DNA of 64,000 nt from an uncultured Clostridia bacterium. Its GTDB lineage: Bacteria > Bacillota > Clostridia > TANB77 > CAG-508. The stretch spans positions 94,356 through 158,355 of the forward strand of contig CAKMVZ010000002.1 in NCBI GenBank assembly GCA_928721915.1, written 5' to 3'. The position numbers and the translations under genes are program-made. Of this stretch, positions 39,485 to 47,876 are shown piece after piece (the stretch's first letter is position 1; every line of letters starts with the position of its first letter). A model generated the notes under the pieces. That model was not told the origin of the DNA. It searched no databases and was given only the letters and a program-made list of their open reading frames with translations.

Positions 39485-40582
39485 TTATTCATATTCATAC
39501 CATAAATCATTTGATTTTAATTCATTTATAGTTTCTTGATGTTCAGTATAAGTTTTAGAAAAATAAACTTTTCCATTTTTATCAGCGACAAAATAGTAAC
39601 AATCAGTATTCTCCGGTTCTAATGTGGCTAAAATTGAACTTTTACTTGGACTACAAATTGGTCCTACAGGTAAACGTCCTTCCATATTTGGACCACGTGT
39701 ATTATAAGGGTTTTCAGTATTTAATTGTTTTGAAGTTAATTCATCAGTTGCCATATTTAAATCAAAAGCATAATATGTTGTAACATCACTTCCTAAGCTC
39801 ATGCCTGAGTTTAATCTATTTATAAAAACTCCAGCTATGCCTTTACGAGCTTCATCAGTTTTCCCTTCTAACTCAACAACAGAAGCTAAACTTAAGATTT
39901 CATGTACACTATAATTACTTTCTTCTATTTTATCTTTATATTCTGATAAATACTCATCCATATAATTAAAAATAACATTAAAAATTTCTTCAACACTTAC
40001 ATCTTTATTTTCAAAAGTATAAGTATCTGGCAAAATATAGCCTTCTAAACTGTAATAAATATCATCATTTTTTACTTCATCAGTTATAAACCAATATTCT
40101 TGAATTAAAGAATCAATATATTCTTCTGAATTTACCAATTCTAAAACCTCTTCTTCTGTATTATTAGTATTTTCAGCAATTACTTTAGCATAGTCTTTAA
40201 TTGTTTTTCCTTCAACAAAAGTAAGTTTAATACTTTCATCATAAACTTCGCCATTTACCATTTTTTCACAAACTCTTTTAACATCATCTTTTCCGTTTTC
40301 AAATTCATATTTTCCAGCCTGAAAATTTCCAATATTATTTAATTTTATATAAATTTTAAACATAGTTGCATTTTGTATTACATTATTTTGCTCTAACAAA
40401 TCTGCAATTTTAGCGGTTGAAGTTCCTTGTGGTATTTCTAAAATAATAGTTTCACTATTTGCCTCAGAATTTATAGGTTTTAAACTATTTTCATATTTAT
40501 TTTTTAATACAAAAAATGCTATAATTGCAATTACTATAATAATTAATATTAATATACCAAATATTTTTAAAAATTTTTTCAT
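39485..40582 (-). CDS. mltG: Endolytic transglycosylase MltG
   Basis: 365 residues. An N-terminal membrane helix (IFGILILIIIVIAIIAFFVL) precedes a LysM-like region (IPQGTSTAKIADLLEQNNVI) and the YceG domain: LEGYILPDTYTF, ILSLASVVELEGK with the catalytic Glu, FINRLNSGMSLGSDVTTYYA, NTRGPNMEGRLPVGPICSPS and YYFVADKNGKVYFSKTYTEH. It cuts nascent peptidoglycan at the membrane and sets glycan strand length. The start lies four bases from the stop of the upstream gene (40586), so they form an operon. Confidence 0.95.
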   Translation of the reverse strand: MKKFLKIFGILILIIIVIAIIAFFVLKNKYENSLKPINSEANSETIILEIPQGTSTAKIADLLEQNNVIQNATMFKIYIKLNNIGNFQAGKYEFENGKDDVKRVCEKMVNGEVYDESIKLTFVEGKTIKDYAKVIAENTNNTEEEVLELVNSEEYIDSLIQEYWFITDEVKNDDIYYSLEGYILPDTYTFENKDVSVEEIFNVIFNYMDEYLSEYKDKIEESNYSVHEILSLASVVELEGKTDEARKGIAGVFINRLNSGMSLGSDVTTYYAFDLNMATDELTSKQLNTENPYNTRGPNMEGRLPVGPICSPSKSSILATLEPENTDCYYFVADKNGKVYFSKTYTEHQETINELKSNDLWYEYE

Positions 40583-40585
40583 ATT

Positions 40586-41863
40586 TTACTCCTCTATTAC
40601 ATAATCTACAATATTTTCTAAACGTTCTTTATCTAATCCATCTTTATATTTTACTAAAACTTTAAAACCAACTTCTTTAAATCTTGGTGTAAGTTCAATT
40701 ACAAATCTATAAAAACCTTCTATATCATCAATATTATCAAAATCAATACAAATCATATTAATTTTGTTTGAAACAAATTGATTATATAATAAATTTATCA
40801 AACATGTTCTTGATGTATAACTACTACAAATTTCATTCATACTACCAGTTAAAGTAACATTTGCACAAATTGATATACCATTTGTTTCAGCCCAATTTTT
40901 ATATTCAGAATAAGACGAGCTTGACAAATCAATTACACTTTCTACTTCTAAAGCCTGATTTATATTAAATAAACTTGGAATTACTATATTAGTTTTATTT
41001 GAATCTACTGTAACATTATCATAAACTCCTACTATATTATAATCAGATAAAATATTAACATTATCTAATTTATCATCTCCCATGTTTTCTCTTACAAATT
41101 CAGTCTCTCCTAATTTATTTGTCTTAATATATCCAATATTTCCAGAAGGGGTTCTTACTTTTGTATAATCACCTTCAGTTCCAAAGATTGTTACATACAC
41201 TCCATCAAATTTACTTATCTTTTCTAAAGAACCAGAAAATGTCTTTGGCTCTTTTTTTATTTTTGAACTTTTTACTACGACTGCTTGAGTTTTTTCTTTT
41301 GAAATTGAATCAACAATTAAAACATTTCTATCCTCATTATATTGATATTCAAAATCATAAACATCTTTTAAATCTAAAAATGGCATGTATAAAATATCAT
41401 TTTCATATTTTAAAGTTCCATTAATTGCAACTTGTGATGAATTAACTTCCATTGTAGTTTGATCTACTACTAATTTTGCAACATGTTTATTATAAGTAGT
41501 TATCAAAGTTTTTTCTTCGTCATTATAGTAAATATTTGGATCATAAATTGCTGCAATATCATCTTTTGAAATATAAATATTTTTATTTTCATCAATTAAT
41601 AATTGATTTGCTAGTTCTATCTTACTATCTCCAATTATTAGAGAAATATCTTCAGGTCTTCTATTCTTAATAATTCCAGAAACAGTATTAAAAATAATTA
41701 CAATAATTGCAATTAATAATACTATTCTTAAAATTTTAAATAATCTAGTATTAGTAAATTTCTTAGTCCCTTTTTTATTTTTTAAATTTCCTTGTGAATT
41801 AGTTTTTCCTGTTCTTGAAGTTCTTGAGCTTCCTACATTTCTTGAATTTCTTTTGTTTTCCAT
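40586..41863 (-). CDS. Cell-surface protein with SH3 domain and truncated GH18-like domain
   Basis: 425 residues. A basic, Ser/Asn-rich cytoplasmic tail, a membrane helix (ILRIVLLIAIIVIIFNTVSG), a copper-amine-oxidase-N-like part (VAINGTLKYENDILYMPFLD), an SH3-like strand set (YTKVRTPSGNIGYIKTNKLG) and a C-terminal region like spore-germination GH18 proteins (INLLYNQFVSNKINMICIDF, DNIDDIEGFYRFVIELTPRF). The canonical DxxDxDxE glutamate is replaced (IDFDNID), and the barrel stops soon after, ending VDYVIEE. It therefore probably binds glycan and does not cut it. Operon with mltG. Confidence 0.75.
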   Translation of the reverse strand: MENKRNSRNVGSSRTSRTGKTNSQGNLKNKKGTKKFTNTRLFKILRIVLLIAIIVIIFNTVSGIIKNRRPEDISLIIGDSKIELANQLLIDENKNIYISKDDIAAIYDPNIYYNDEEKTLITTYNKHVAKLVVDQTTMEVNSSQVAINGTLKYENDILYMPFLDLKDVYDFEYQYNEDRNVLIVDSISKEKTQAVVVKSSKIKKEPKTFSGSLEKISKFDGVYVTIFGTEGDYTKVRTPSGNIGYIKTNKLGETEFVRENMGDDKLDNVNILSDYNIVGVYDNVTVDSNKTNIVIPSLFNINQALEVESVIDLSSSSYSEYKNWAETNGISICANVTLTGSMNEICSSYTSRTCLINLLYNQFVSNKINMICIDFDNIDDIEGFYRFVIELTPRFKEVGFKVLVKYKDGLDKERLENIVDYVIEE

Positions 41864-42103
41864 TAATCCATCCTTTCTTTATTGCTTACTTTAAAATACA
41901 ATATAATTTACTTAAAAAATCTAACACTTTTAATATATCATTATTGAATTTAAAAGTAAACATATTTTTTTCATATTTTTTTCATATTTTTTGTAAAAAA
42001 TACAAACATTTTGTCTTAAAATTTTATAAAAACTCTTTCTTTTTTATATACTTTATAGTATAATATTAGTGTATTGTTTAAAAAAGATAGAAGGAGAAAA
42101 AAT

Positions 42104-42530
42104 ATGTGGCAATTATGGATAATTTTTGCAGGTTTATTCTTAATTTTAGAATCAATTACAACTGGTTTTTTAGTTTTTTGGTTCTCAATAGGTAGCCTTT
42201 TTGCATTAGTTGCAAGTTTTATAACTGATAGTGTTTTGGTTCAAGCAACAGTATTTGTAATTTCTTCAACAATACTTATCTTTTCTACTAGAAAGTTTGC
42301 TAATAAATTTCAAAAAAATGATACTTCAAAACATAATTTTACATCAATTATTGGAAAAGAAGGAAAAGTAACAATTACTATTGACCCACTAGAAAGTAAA
42401 GGTCAAGTAAAAGTTGGTGGAGAAATTTGGTCTGCTGCATCTCGGGAACGATACAATAATTAAAGAAGGTACTAAAGTTTTAGTACAAGATGTAGATGGT
42501 GTTAAAGCAATTGTTACACCAATTAATTAA
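42104..42530 (+). CDS. NfeD-like membrane protein, one CGG shift
   Basis: 141 residues after joining; a plus-strand example. The N-terminal half has membrane spans (LWIIFAGLFLILESITTGFL, VQATVFVISSTILIFST); the C-terminal half is the OB-fold NfeD domain. The join at tct cgg g (42443-42445) converts GEIWSAASRER into GEIWSAASGNDTIIKEGTKV and VQDVDGVKAIVTPIN, the normal end of the family. Start ATG 42104 has AAGGAG seven bases upstream; an upstream in-frame ATG at 42074 lacks an RBS. Followed by the stomatin-like gene, the typical NfeD-SPFH pair, thought to organise membrane microdomains. Confidence 0.93.
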
Positions 42531-42552
42531 AATAATTTAGGAGGAATTTAAA

Positions 42553-43455
42553 ATGCCATTTTTAATTATACTTTTTATTATTATTGTTATTATAGCAATA
42601 CGTTCAATAAAAATTGTTCAACAATCAGAAGTATGCATAATTGAAAGACTTGGTAGATTTCATAAAGTCGCTGAACCTGGTGTTAATATTATAGTTCCAT
42701 TTGTTGATAATGTAAGAGCTGTAGTTAGCTTAAAACAACAAACTATGGATATTCCACCACAAGGAGTTATTACTGCAGATAATGTAACAATAACTATTGA
42801 TACAGTTGTATTCTATAAAATAACAGACCCTACAAAAGCTATTTATGAAATTCAAAATTTAACTCAAGGTATCCAATACTTAGCTATTACAACAATTCGT
42901 GATATAGTTGGTAAAATGGAACTTGACCAAACATTCTCTTCAAGAGATTTAATTAATGACAGATTAAGAGCAATCTTAGATGAAGCTACTGATATTTGGG
43001 GATGTAAAATTGATAGAGTTGAAATAAAAGATATTACTCCTCCACCAGATATTAGAGACGCAATGGAAAAACAAATGAATGCTGAAAGAAATAAAAGAGC
43101 TTTAATTCTTCAAGCTGAAGGTGAAAGACAATCTCAAATCACTTTAGCTGAAGGTAGAAAAGAAGCTGCTATTCTTGATGCAGAAGCTGAAAAAGAATCT
43201 CAAATTAGAAGAGCTGCCGGTGAAGCTGAAGCAATTAAAAAAGTTGCAGAAGCTAGATCAAAAGAAATTTCAATGGTTTATGAAGCAATTAAAAACGCTG
43301 ATCCTAATGAAAAATTGGTTCAATTAAAATCATTAGAAACACTTCAAGAAGTTGCAAAAGGTGATGCAAACAAGATATTTATTCCATTTGAAGCAACATC
43401 TGCTTTATCAAGTTTAGGAAGTATAAAAGATGTTATGACAGAGGAGAAAAAATAA
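42553..43455 (+). CDS. SPFH/stomatin-like membrane protein (QmcA family)
   Basis: 300 residues. An N-terminal membrane hairpin (FLIILFIIIVIIAIRSI) is followed by the SPFH domain (QQSEVCIIERLGRFHKVAEP, DIPPQGVITADNVTITIDTV), then a long coiled coil (EAEKESQIRRAAGEAEAIKK). The GGAGG RBS is seven bases before the ATG, and the gene follows the NfeD-like gene by 22 bases. Stomatins scaffold membrane complexes and can work with membrane proteases; no FtsH-like gene is adjacent. An out-of-frame CGG (gcc ggt) occurs without effect. A terminator follows. Confidence 0.93.
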   Translation: MPFLIILFIIIVIIAIRSIKIVQQSEVCIIERLGRFHKVAEPGVNIIVPFVDNVRAVVSLKQQTMDIPPQGVITADNVTITIDTVVFYKITDPTKAIYEIQNLTQGIQYLAITTIRDIVGKMELDQTFSSRDLINDRLRAILDEATDIWGCKIDRVEIKDITPPPDIRDAMEKQMNAERNKRALILQAEGERQSQITLAEGRKEAAILDAEAEKESQIRRAAGEAEAIKKVAEARSKEISMVYEAIKNADPNEKLVQLKSLETLQEVAKGDANKIFIPFEATSALSSLGSIKDVMTEEKK

Positions 43456-43472
43456 AATTATAAAAATTTTTA

Positions 43473-43502
43473 AGACTGTTGAAAAATCAACAGTCTATTT
43501 TT
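43473..43502 (+). terminator. Terminator of the NfeD-stomatin operon
   Basis: AGACTGTTG pairs with CAACAGTCT across AAAAAT, followed by ATTTTTTA. Confidence 0.92.
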
Positions 43503-43541
43503 TATAAAAATTTAATTCTTAAAATACATAATTTTAATCTA

Positions 43542-44683
43542 TTATCTCATTTTATGAATAATTTCTTCTAAGTTATCCACTAAATATTTTACATCTTCAA
43601 TAGTATTTTCTTTTCCAAAGCTTACTCTTAAACTTCCGCCTAGCTAAATTTTCATTTATCCCCATAGATAAAAGTACATAAGATGGATTTATTAAACCTG
43701 CACTACAAGCTGAACCACTAGAAGTACATATTCCTCTCCTATCTAACTCACTGACTAATTTATTTCCATCAATTCCCGAAAAACAAATATTATTATTTCC
43801 TGAAACTTTATTAGATAAATCTCCATTAATTTTTATATTTGGAATCCTATTATTTACCTCTTTTAAATAAAATTCACTCAAAGTTTTTAAATGATTAGTA
43901 TATAAACTTAAATTTTCAGTTGCTAATTCTATTGCTTTACCAGTTCCAACAATTCCTGCTGTATTTTCAGTTCCAGCTCTTTTGTCTCTTTCTTGGTGTC
44001 CTCCATCATTTTGTCTATTAAACATAATTCCATCTCTTACATATAGTGCTCCAACACCTTTTGGACCATAAAATTTATGACTAGATAAAGATAAACTATC
44101 AATTTTTAAACGTCTCACATCTATATTAACATTTCCGAACCGCCTGAACTGCATCAGTATGAAAAATAATATTATATTTCTTAGCAACGTTTCCTATTTG
44201 CTCTATTGGTTCTATTGTACCAACTTCATTATTAGCAAACATAATTGAAATTAAAATAGTGTTTCTATTTATCGACCTCTCTAATTCTTCAAGATTAACT
44301 CTTCCTAAACTATCTACTCTTAAATAAGTTACTTTAAATCCCATATTTTCAAGAGTTTTACATGTATTTAAAACCGCAGGATGTTCTATAGAACTAGTTA
44401 TTATATGATTTCCTCTTCTATAATTTGCAATTGCAATTCCTTTTAAAGCTAAATTATCACTTTCACTTCCTCCACTTGTAAAATAAATTTCTTTAGAATT
44501 ACAATTCAAGCTAGATGCAACTTTCATTCTTGCAATAGAAATTGCCTCTTTAGCTTTAAATCCCAAACTATATAAAGATGATGCATTCCCATATTCATTG
44601 CTTAAAAATGGCATCATTTCATTTAAAACCTCATTATCTAAAGCTGTAGTAGCGGCATGATCAAAATATCTAACATTTTCCAT
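43542..44683 (-). CDS. Cysteine desulfurase (NifS/IscS-like), two CGG shifts
   Basis: 379 residues after joining. PLP enzyme that removes sulfur from cysteine for Fe-S clusters or tRNA thiolation. VRYFDHAATTALDNEVLNEM starts the protein. The first join, gcg gtt cgg a (44135-44137), gives HTDAVQAVGNVNIDVRRLKI; next comes the PLP lysine in LSSHKFYGPKGVGALYV and the active Cys in RGICTSSGSACSAG. The second join, agg cgg a (43636-43638), gives NENLARGSLRVSFGKENTIE, the usual RxSxG-type strand, and the last 30 residues. Both joins sit in the most conserved blocks. No iscU is adjacent, so IscS, NifS or an MnmA partner cannot be distinguished. Confidence 0.93.
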
Positions 44684-44766
44684 AAAATTTTAAAAGCCCC
44701 TTTCATAAATATTATATGAAGCTCTTTAAAATTTTGACACAATAAAATTACAATTATAAAACTCTT

Positions 44767-45187
44767 TTAAAACTCAAATAAATTTAAACCAATCTCTTCA
44801 TTAAACTTTCTATCAACTCTTCCGATCTATTATATTTATTATCATTTCACATGTAGCACTAACTATTGCTCTATTTAAATGTCCTCCAAAAACTTCACCT
44901 TTATCATTTCCAGCACTCATATGAATATGCGCATAAAATTCATTATTCATAGTATTTATTGTTCCAGTTAAAGAAACTATTTCAAAATCTCCTTTAAAAT
45001 TATTAGAATAATATTTTTTCTCTGTTGTTTTAAAAACGCCAACAGTAAAATCATTAGTAGCTCCTAAAGCATTAATATTTGCTAATTTTATATTTTCTTT
45101 TAAGGCAATTTCTTTAATTTTTTCTAAAATCTCCTCTCCTTTATCAATTCTAACTACAATAGTATTACTAAACTTTCTATACTCCAT
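44767..45187 (-). CDS. PPC-domain (DUF296) DNA-binding-like protein, one CGG shift at its end
   Basis: 139 residues after joining. NTIVVRIDKGEEILEKIKEI, NINALGATNDFTVGVFKTTE, SLTGTINTMNNEFYAHIHMS and GGHLNRAIVSATCEMII match the PCC/PPC fold. The frame would stop after gat cgg aag agt tga; skipping the C at 44822-44824 gives IIDGRVDRKFNEEIGLNLFE and F, the usual family ending with the DxxxGLxLFxF pattern. In bacteria these small proteins are of uncertain function; the DNA-binding role is known for plant AT-hook members. Confidence 0.88.
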
Positions 45188-45478
45188 AAATTTTCCTCCT
45201 CATATTTTTTCTTAATTTTCATTAAAAATCCTAGTTTCTTTATTTTTTAAAACTGTATTATTTATATCACATTTATAATAAAAAAACTAGCTTTAATTTT
45301 TTATTACTAATATAAAATCTTGTATTACATCTTTTTTTATTATATAATAAAAATGATATAGGTTGACTCTTATGTCAGTTACCCTTTTTTCACTAATTAG
45401 TGAGAGGGAAAACCTCTCTAACTTTTTAGTTTAAACAAAAATACCAATTAATCACAAAGTTTAAAGGAGGAAAAAATC
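45188..45478. other. Intergenic region before the foreign-looking island
   Basis: AT-rich, with a short dyad GAGAGGGAAAACCTCTC near 45410 that could be a terminator or attenuator before the gene at 45479. No gene is visible. Confidence 0.4.
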
Positions 45479-46189
45479 ATGATCAGTATTAACGGGAAAA
45501 GATTTTTAGGAGGCAGTGTAACAATCGTCAATGGACGGATTATAAAAGGCGGAGAAAATGGTAAACACCAAAAATTTGACGAAAAGAAAGTGGAAGATTG
45601 TAGAAATATTGATAAAATAGCAATCAATTCAACTTTTGCCGATGTCAATGTTTCCGTTTCTAATTCATCCAAAGTTGAAGCACATTTTTATGGTGAGGCA
45701 AACCTTGATGGAGATGTCAACTTTGATGTTCGGGTAGTAAATAGTGAACTTAGAATTACATTAAAGTTTACTGGCAACTGTTTCAATGGAAATTTGAAAC
45801 TCAATATTGCCATACCTCAAAAGATATTCAAAGTTATTTCTGTCAAGAGTTCATCTGCAGACGTTATATTAAATGAAGGTGTTTCAACCGATTATCTCCA
45901 AGTGAATACTCAATCTGGAGATTTAGAAACTTACGCAACTTTTAACACTGTTTCTGCTTCAACAATGAGTGGAGATATTGAACTTTATATTGAAGCAATC
46001 AAGGATATTAATGTTAATATTTCTTCCATGAGTGGAGATGTGACAGCAGAATTTAACAATATTGGCTATATTAATCTTTATACAAACTCTATGAGCGGTT
46101 CTGTTAGAAATCGTCACAAAGAAGTAAAAGATGGATACAATGCAGATGTAGACATCTCTACAATGAGCGGAGATATAAGAATTCGATAA
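45479..46189 (+). CDS. DUF4097-type beta-helix protein, probably recently acquired
   Basis: 236 residues. Repeats of the SGDIELY/SGDVTAEF type (STMSGDIELYIEAI, SSMSGDVTAEFNNI, STMSGDIRIR) are characteristic of DUF4097 putative adhesin-like proteins. AAAGGAGG lies eight bases before the ATG. It has two in-frame CGG codons (45536-45538, 45731-45733) that read normally as Arg inside a continuous domain, unlike every other gene in the window. Its codon use is also less AT-biased (gtc, gac, ctc). If CGG is shifted in this host, the protein would stop after about 22 residues, so I infer a recent transfer. Terminator follows. Confidence 0.78.
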   Translation: MISINGKRFLGGSVTIVNGRIIKGGENGKHQKFDEKKVEDCRNIDKIAINSTFADVNVSVSNSSKVEAHFYGEANLDGDVNFDVRVVNSELRITLKFTGNCFNGNLKLNIAIPQKIFKVISVKSSSADVILNEGVSTDYLQVNTQSGDLETYATFNTVSASTMSGDIELYIEAIKDINVNISSMSGDVTAEFNNIGYINLYTNSMSGSVRNRHKEVKDGYNADVDISTMSGDIRIR

Positions 46190-46205
46190 TCTACTCCATG
46201 ATTTT

Positions 46206-46243
46206 ACAAGCTGTGCTACACAAATGGCACAGCTTGTTTTTAT
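46206..46243 (+). terminator. Terminator of the DUF4097 gene
   Basis: ACAAGCTGTGC pairs with GCACAGCTTGT, followed by TTTTATCC. Confidence 0.88.
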
Positions 46244-46258
46244 CCAAATAAGAAGAGT

Positions 46259-46290
46259 CCCCAGAGGTGTAAAACACACTCTGGGGTATT
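46259..46290. terminator. Second strong hairpin, bidirectional
   Basis: CCCCAGAG and CTCTGGGG with paired TGT/ACA inside; it lies just before the end of the minus-strand fragment at 46306. Confidence 0.7.
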
Positions 46291-46305
46291 TCTACTTTAC
46301 ATTAA

Positions 46306-46606
46306 TTATTCAACCAGCGGCAAAGAATAATCAATATCACTTGGAATATTATCTTCCCATACATACGAATTTTTCAGAATATATTCGTTGTAAGAATTAG
46401 CTGTCCTGTTAGCACGCATTTTAGCCTGCTCAGCCCAGCTCTGCTTTTCCTCATTATCGCTTTCTTTATATTGCTCATAAGTCGTTATATCTGACTTATA
46501 CGAAGCAATCATAGAACGAGCAGTATCTTCAACTTTCTTCCGAGTTTCATACTGATTCTCATCAGCCTTTTGTAAACAAGGAATGTATATAAAATGGCTA
46601 CCGCCA
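46306..46606 (-). pseudogene. 3' fragment of a foreign membrane-protein gene
   Basis: An open frame without a recognisable start reads GGSHFIYIPCLQKADENQYE, TRKKVEDTARSMIASYKSDI and KQSWAEQAKMRANRTANSYN, ending DYSLPLVE. The sequence looks like the C-terminal end of a longer protein common in gut Bacillota. It includes an in-frame CGG (46540-46542) read as Arg. The upstream end seems truncated. Together with the DUF4097 gene it forms a small island with normal CGG use. Confidence 0.5.
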
Positions 46607-46774
46607 TACTTTTTTATTATACTATAAATTTAGCAATATTGCAATAAATCAAGCAAATATCAGACTTACACTTTAAAATAATTATTCTTCTTTTTCTTTT
46701 AAAAATTTTTAATTATTATATATTAAAAAAACTTGTATTAGCCAAAAAACACTAGATACAAGCTTTAAAAATTT
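46513..46774. other. Junction between the foreign island and the mobilizable element
   Basis: From 46607 to 46774 the sequence is AT-rich with short dyads; no gene is seen. The tRNA fragment begins at 46775. Confidence 0.4.
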
Positions 46775-46826
46775 TGGTGCCGTTGGTGGGACTCGAACCC
46801 ACATGGTTTCCCGCAGCATTTTGAGT
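46775..46826 (-). pseudogene. 3' half of the split tRNA-Leu(CAA) gene (element attachment site)
   Basis: On the minus strand the fragment begins in the anticodon loop (ACTCAAAAT), then TGCTGCGGG, a variable arm, a T arm GTGGG-TTCGAGT-CCCAC, an acceptor strand CAACGGC and ACCA. The matching 5' half, beginning GCCGTTG, is at 56495-56534. Both halves share the nine bases ACTCAAAAT, the integration core. Confidence 0.9.
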
Positions 46827-46978
46827 CTTTAAAGAATTTTAACACTTATTAATTATAAGTAATAAATGCTATTCTTTAAACCCTATAAAACAATGGACTT
46901 TTAGCACCTTTTATTAACTTTTATTGATAAATATATATCACTATAATTTTTTAAAAATTTCAAATTTTTTGAAAAAAT

Positions 46979-47007
46979 GTTAGATATTTGTTAGATGTTG
47001 GTTAGAT
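46979..47007. repeat. Left-end GTTAGAT direct repeats (candidate integrase arm sites)
   Basis: Three copies of GTTAGAT at 46979, 46990 and 47001 with about 11-base periodicity. Similar copies lie near the right end at 56391 and 56402. Confidence 0.6.
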
Positions 47008-47200
47008 ATAATAACAGATAATCTACTATTAATATTAATAAGACTCTACTTTAAAATAAAATTGCCTTAAAATTAATTTTAGGGCTTAATTGAATAGGAA
47101 TTATAACAAGTTAGATTACTTATAATTTTATTGCTATAAGTAGTCTTTTTTTGTTTGTTCAAAAGAGAAATGCAACACCTCTTAAAAAGTGTTTGGTGTG

Positions 47201-47335
47201 ATGAGCCGATGCTATAAAGTTCATTCGTATTTGTATAAGCAGTCTAATTATACAAAGTGCGTGAGTGAGATTTTAGAACACAGACTCACAATAATAAAAG
47301 AGTATTCGGTGGCAAAACTTGAAATGGATTTATAA
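47201..47335 (+). CDS. Possible small protein, 44 residues
   Basis: ATG 47201 opens MSRCYKVHSYLYKQSNYTKC and ends EYSVAKLEMDL. It has a poor RBS (GTTTGGTGTG), but it is the only open stretch in the 1-kb left end of the element. Basic N-terminal half, no known domain. It may be a decayed or non-coding stretch. Confidence 0.25.
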   Translation: MSRCYKVHSYLYKQSNYTKCVSEILEHRLTIIKEYSVAKLEMDL

Positions 47336-47429
47336 TTGTAAAAAGTTTGGGCAAGTATGAACAAGATACTTTAATAGTATCAGCAATTATAGTAGCAAAA
47401 GCTACTTACTAGACTACCTATGAAACGAG

Positions 47430-47530
47430 GCGAACGACCGACGGTTTCAGCTTGTATAGGTGTAATAATTCTATTTTGCATAAATGGGATTATTACACCT
47501 AATTCTACTTTAGCTCTCTTCCTCTGGTTT
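47430..47530. other. Strong hairpin in the left end of the element
   Basis: TAGGTGTAATAAT (47457) pairs perfectly with ATTATTACACCTA (47489). It may be a terminator or part of the transfer region. The rest of 46827-47771 shows several short dyads but no convincing gene. Confidence 0.5.
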
Positions 47531-47771
47531 CTAGTTAGGTAAGCTTTGAACTTACAAAAAATTTATATGGAAATATAAGATTTTTTGTAAGTACGCGTGG
47601 AAGTATGAAACCGAGCTAGGTTTCATAAGAGCTAAGAAAAAATTTGTAAAATATTTTTCTTGGCTCTTTTTTCAATAAATTGCGAAAAGCAAATTTATTG
47701 AAACATAAAAAATACACCTTGTGAATTTTTTATGGAAAACCTAAAAATGCAGACAAGCAATTTTAGGTTTT

Positions 47772-47828
47772 GGGGTGTGGGGTTTCAGTAAACCCTGCCA
47801 CACAGACAAACTTTGTTTGTCTAGTGTG
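47772..47828. other. Candidate oriT inverted repeats
   Basis: GTGTGGGGTTT...AAACCCTGCCACAC is directly followed by CACACAGACAAAC...GTTTGTCTAGTGTG, two overlapping hairpins about 50 bases before the relaxase start. MobV relaxases nick at inverted repeats placed this way, upstream of mob. Confidence 0.6.
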
Positions 47829-47876
47829 TTAGACATTGAAACAATATCTTAAGCAAAGAAGGAGGTGCATAGAGAT

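Noticed and set aside
5699..44683. Mass pseudogenization of gpr, uvrC, clpC, znuB and the cysteine desulfurase
   Set aside because: The genes have no other defects, the breaks share one form, and several are essential or single-copy functions.
46775..46826. A functional tRNA gene at 46.8 kb
   Set aside because: It has only the 3' half; the 5' half is at 56.5 kb beyond the element.
47201..47335. A conserved small gene at the left end of the element
   Set aside because: Kept only as a low-confidence feature: poor RBS, no homologue recognised.
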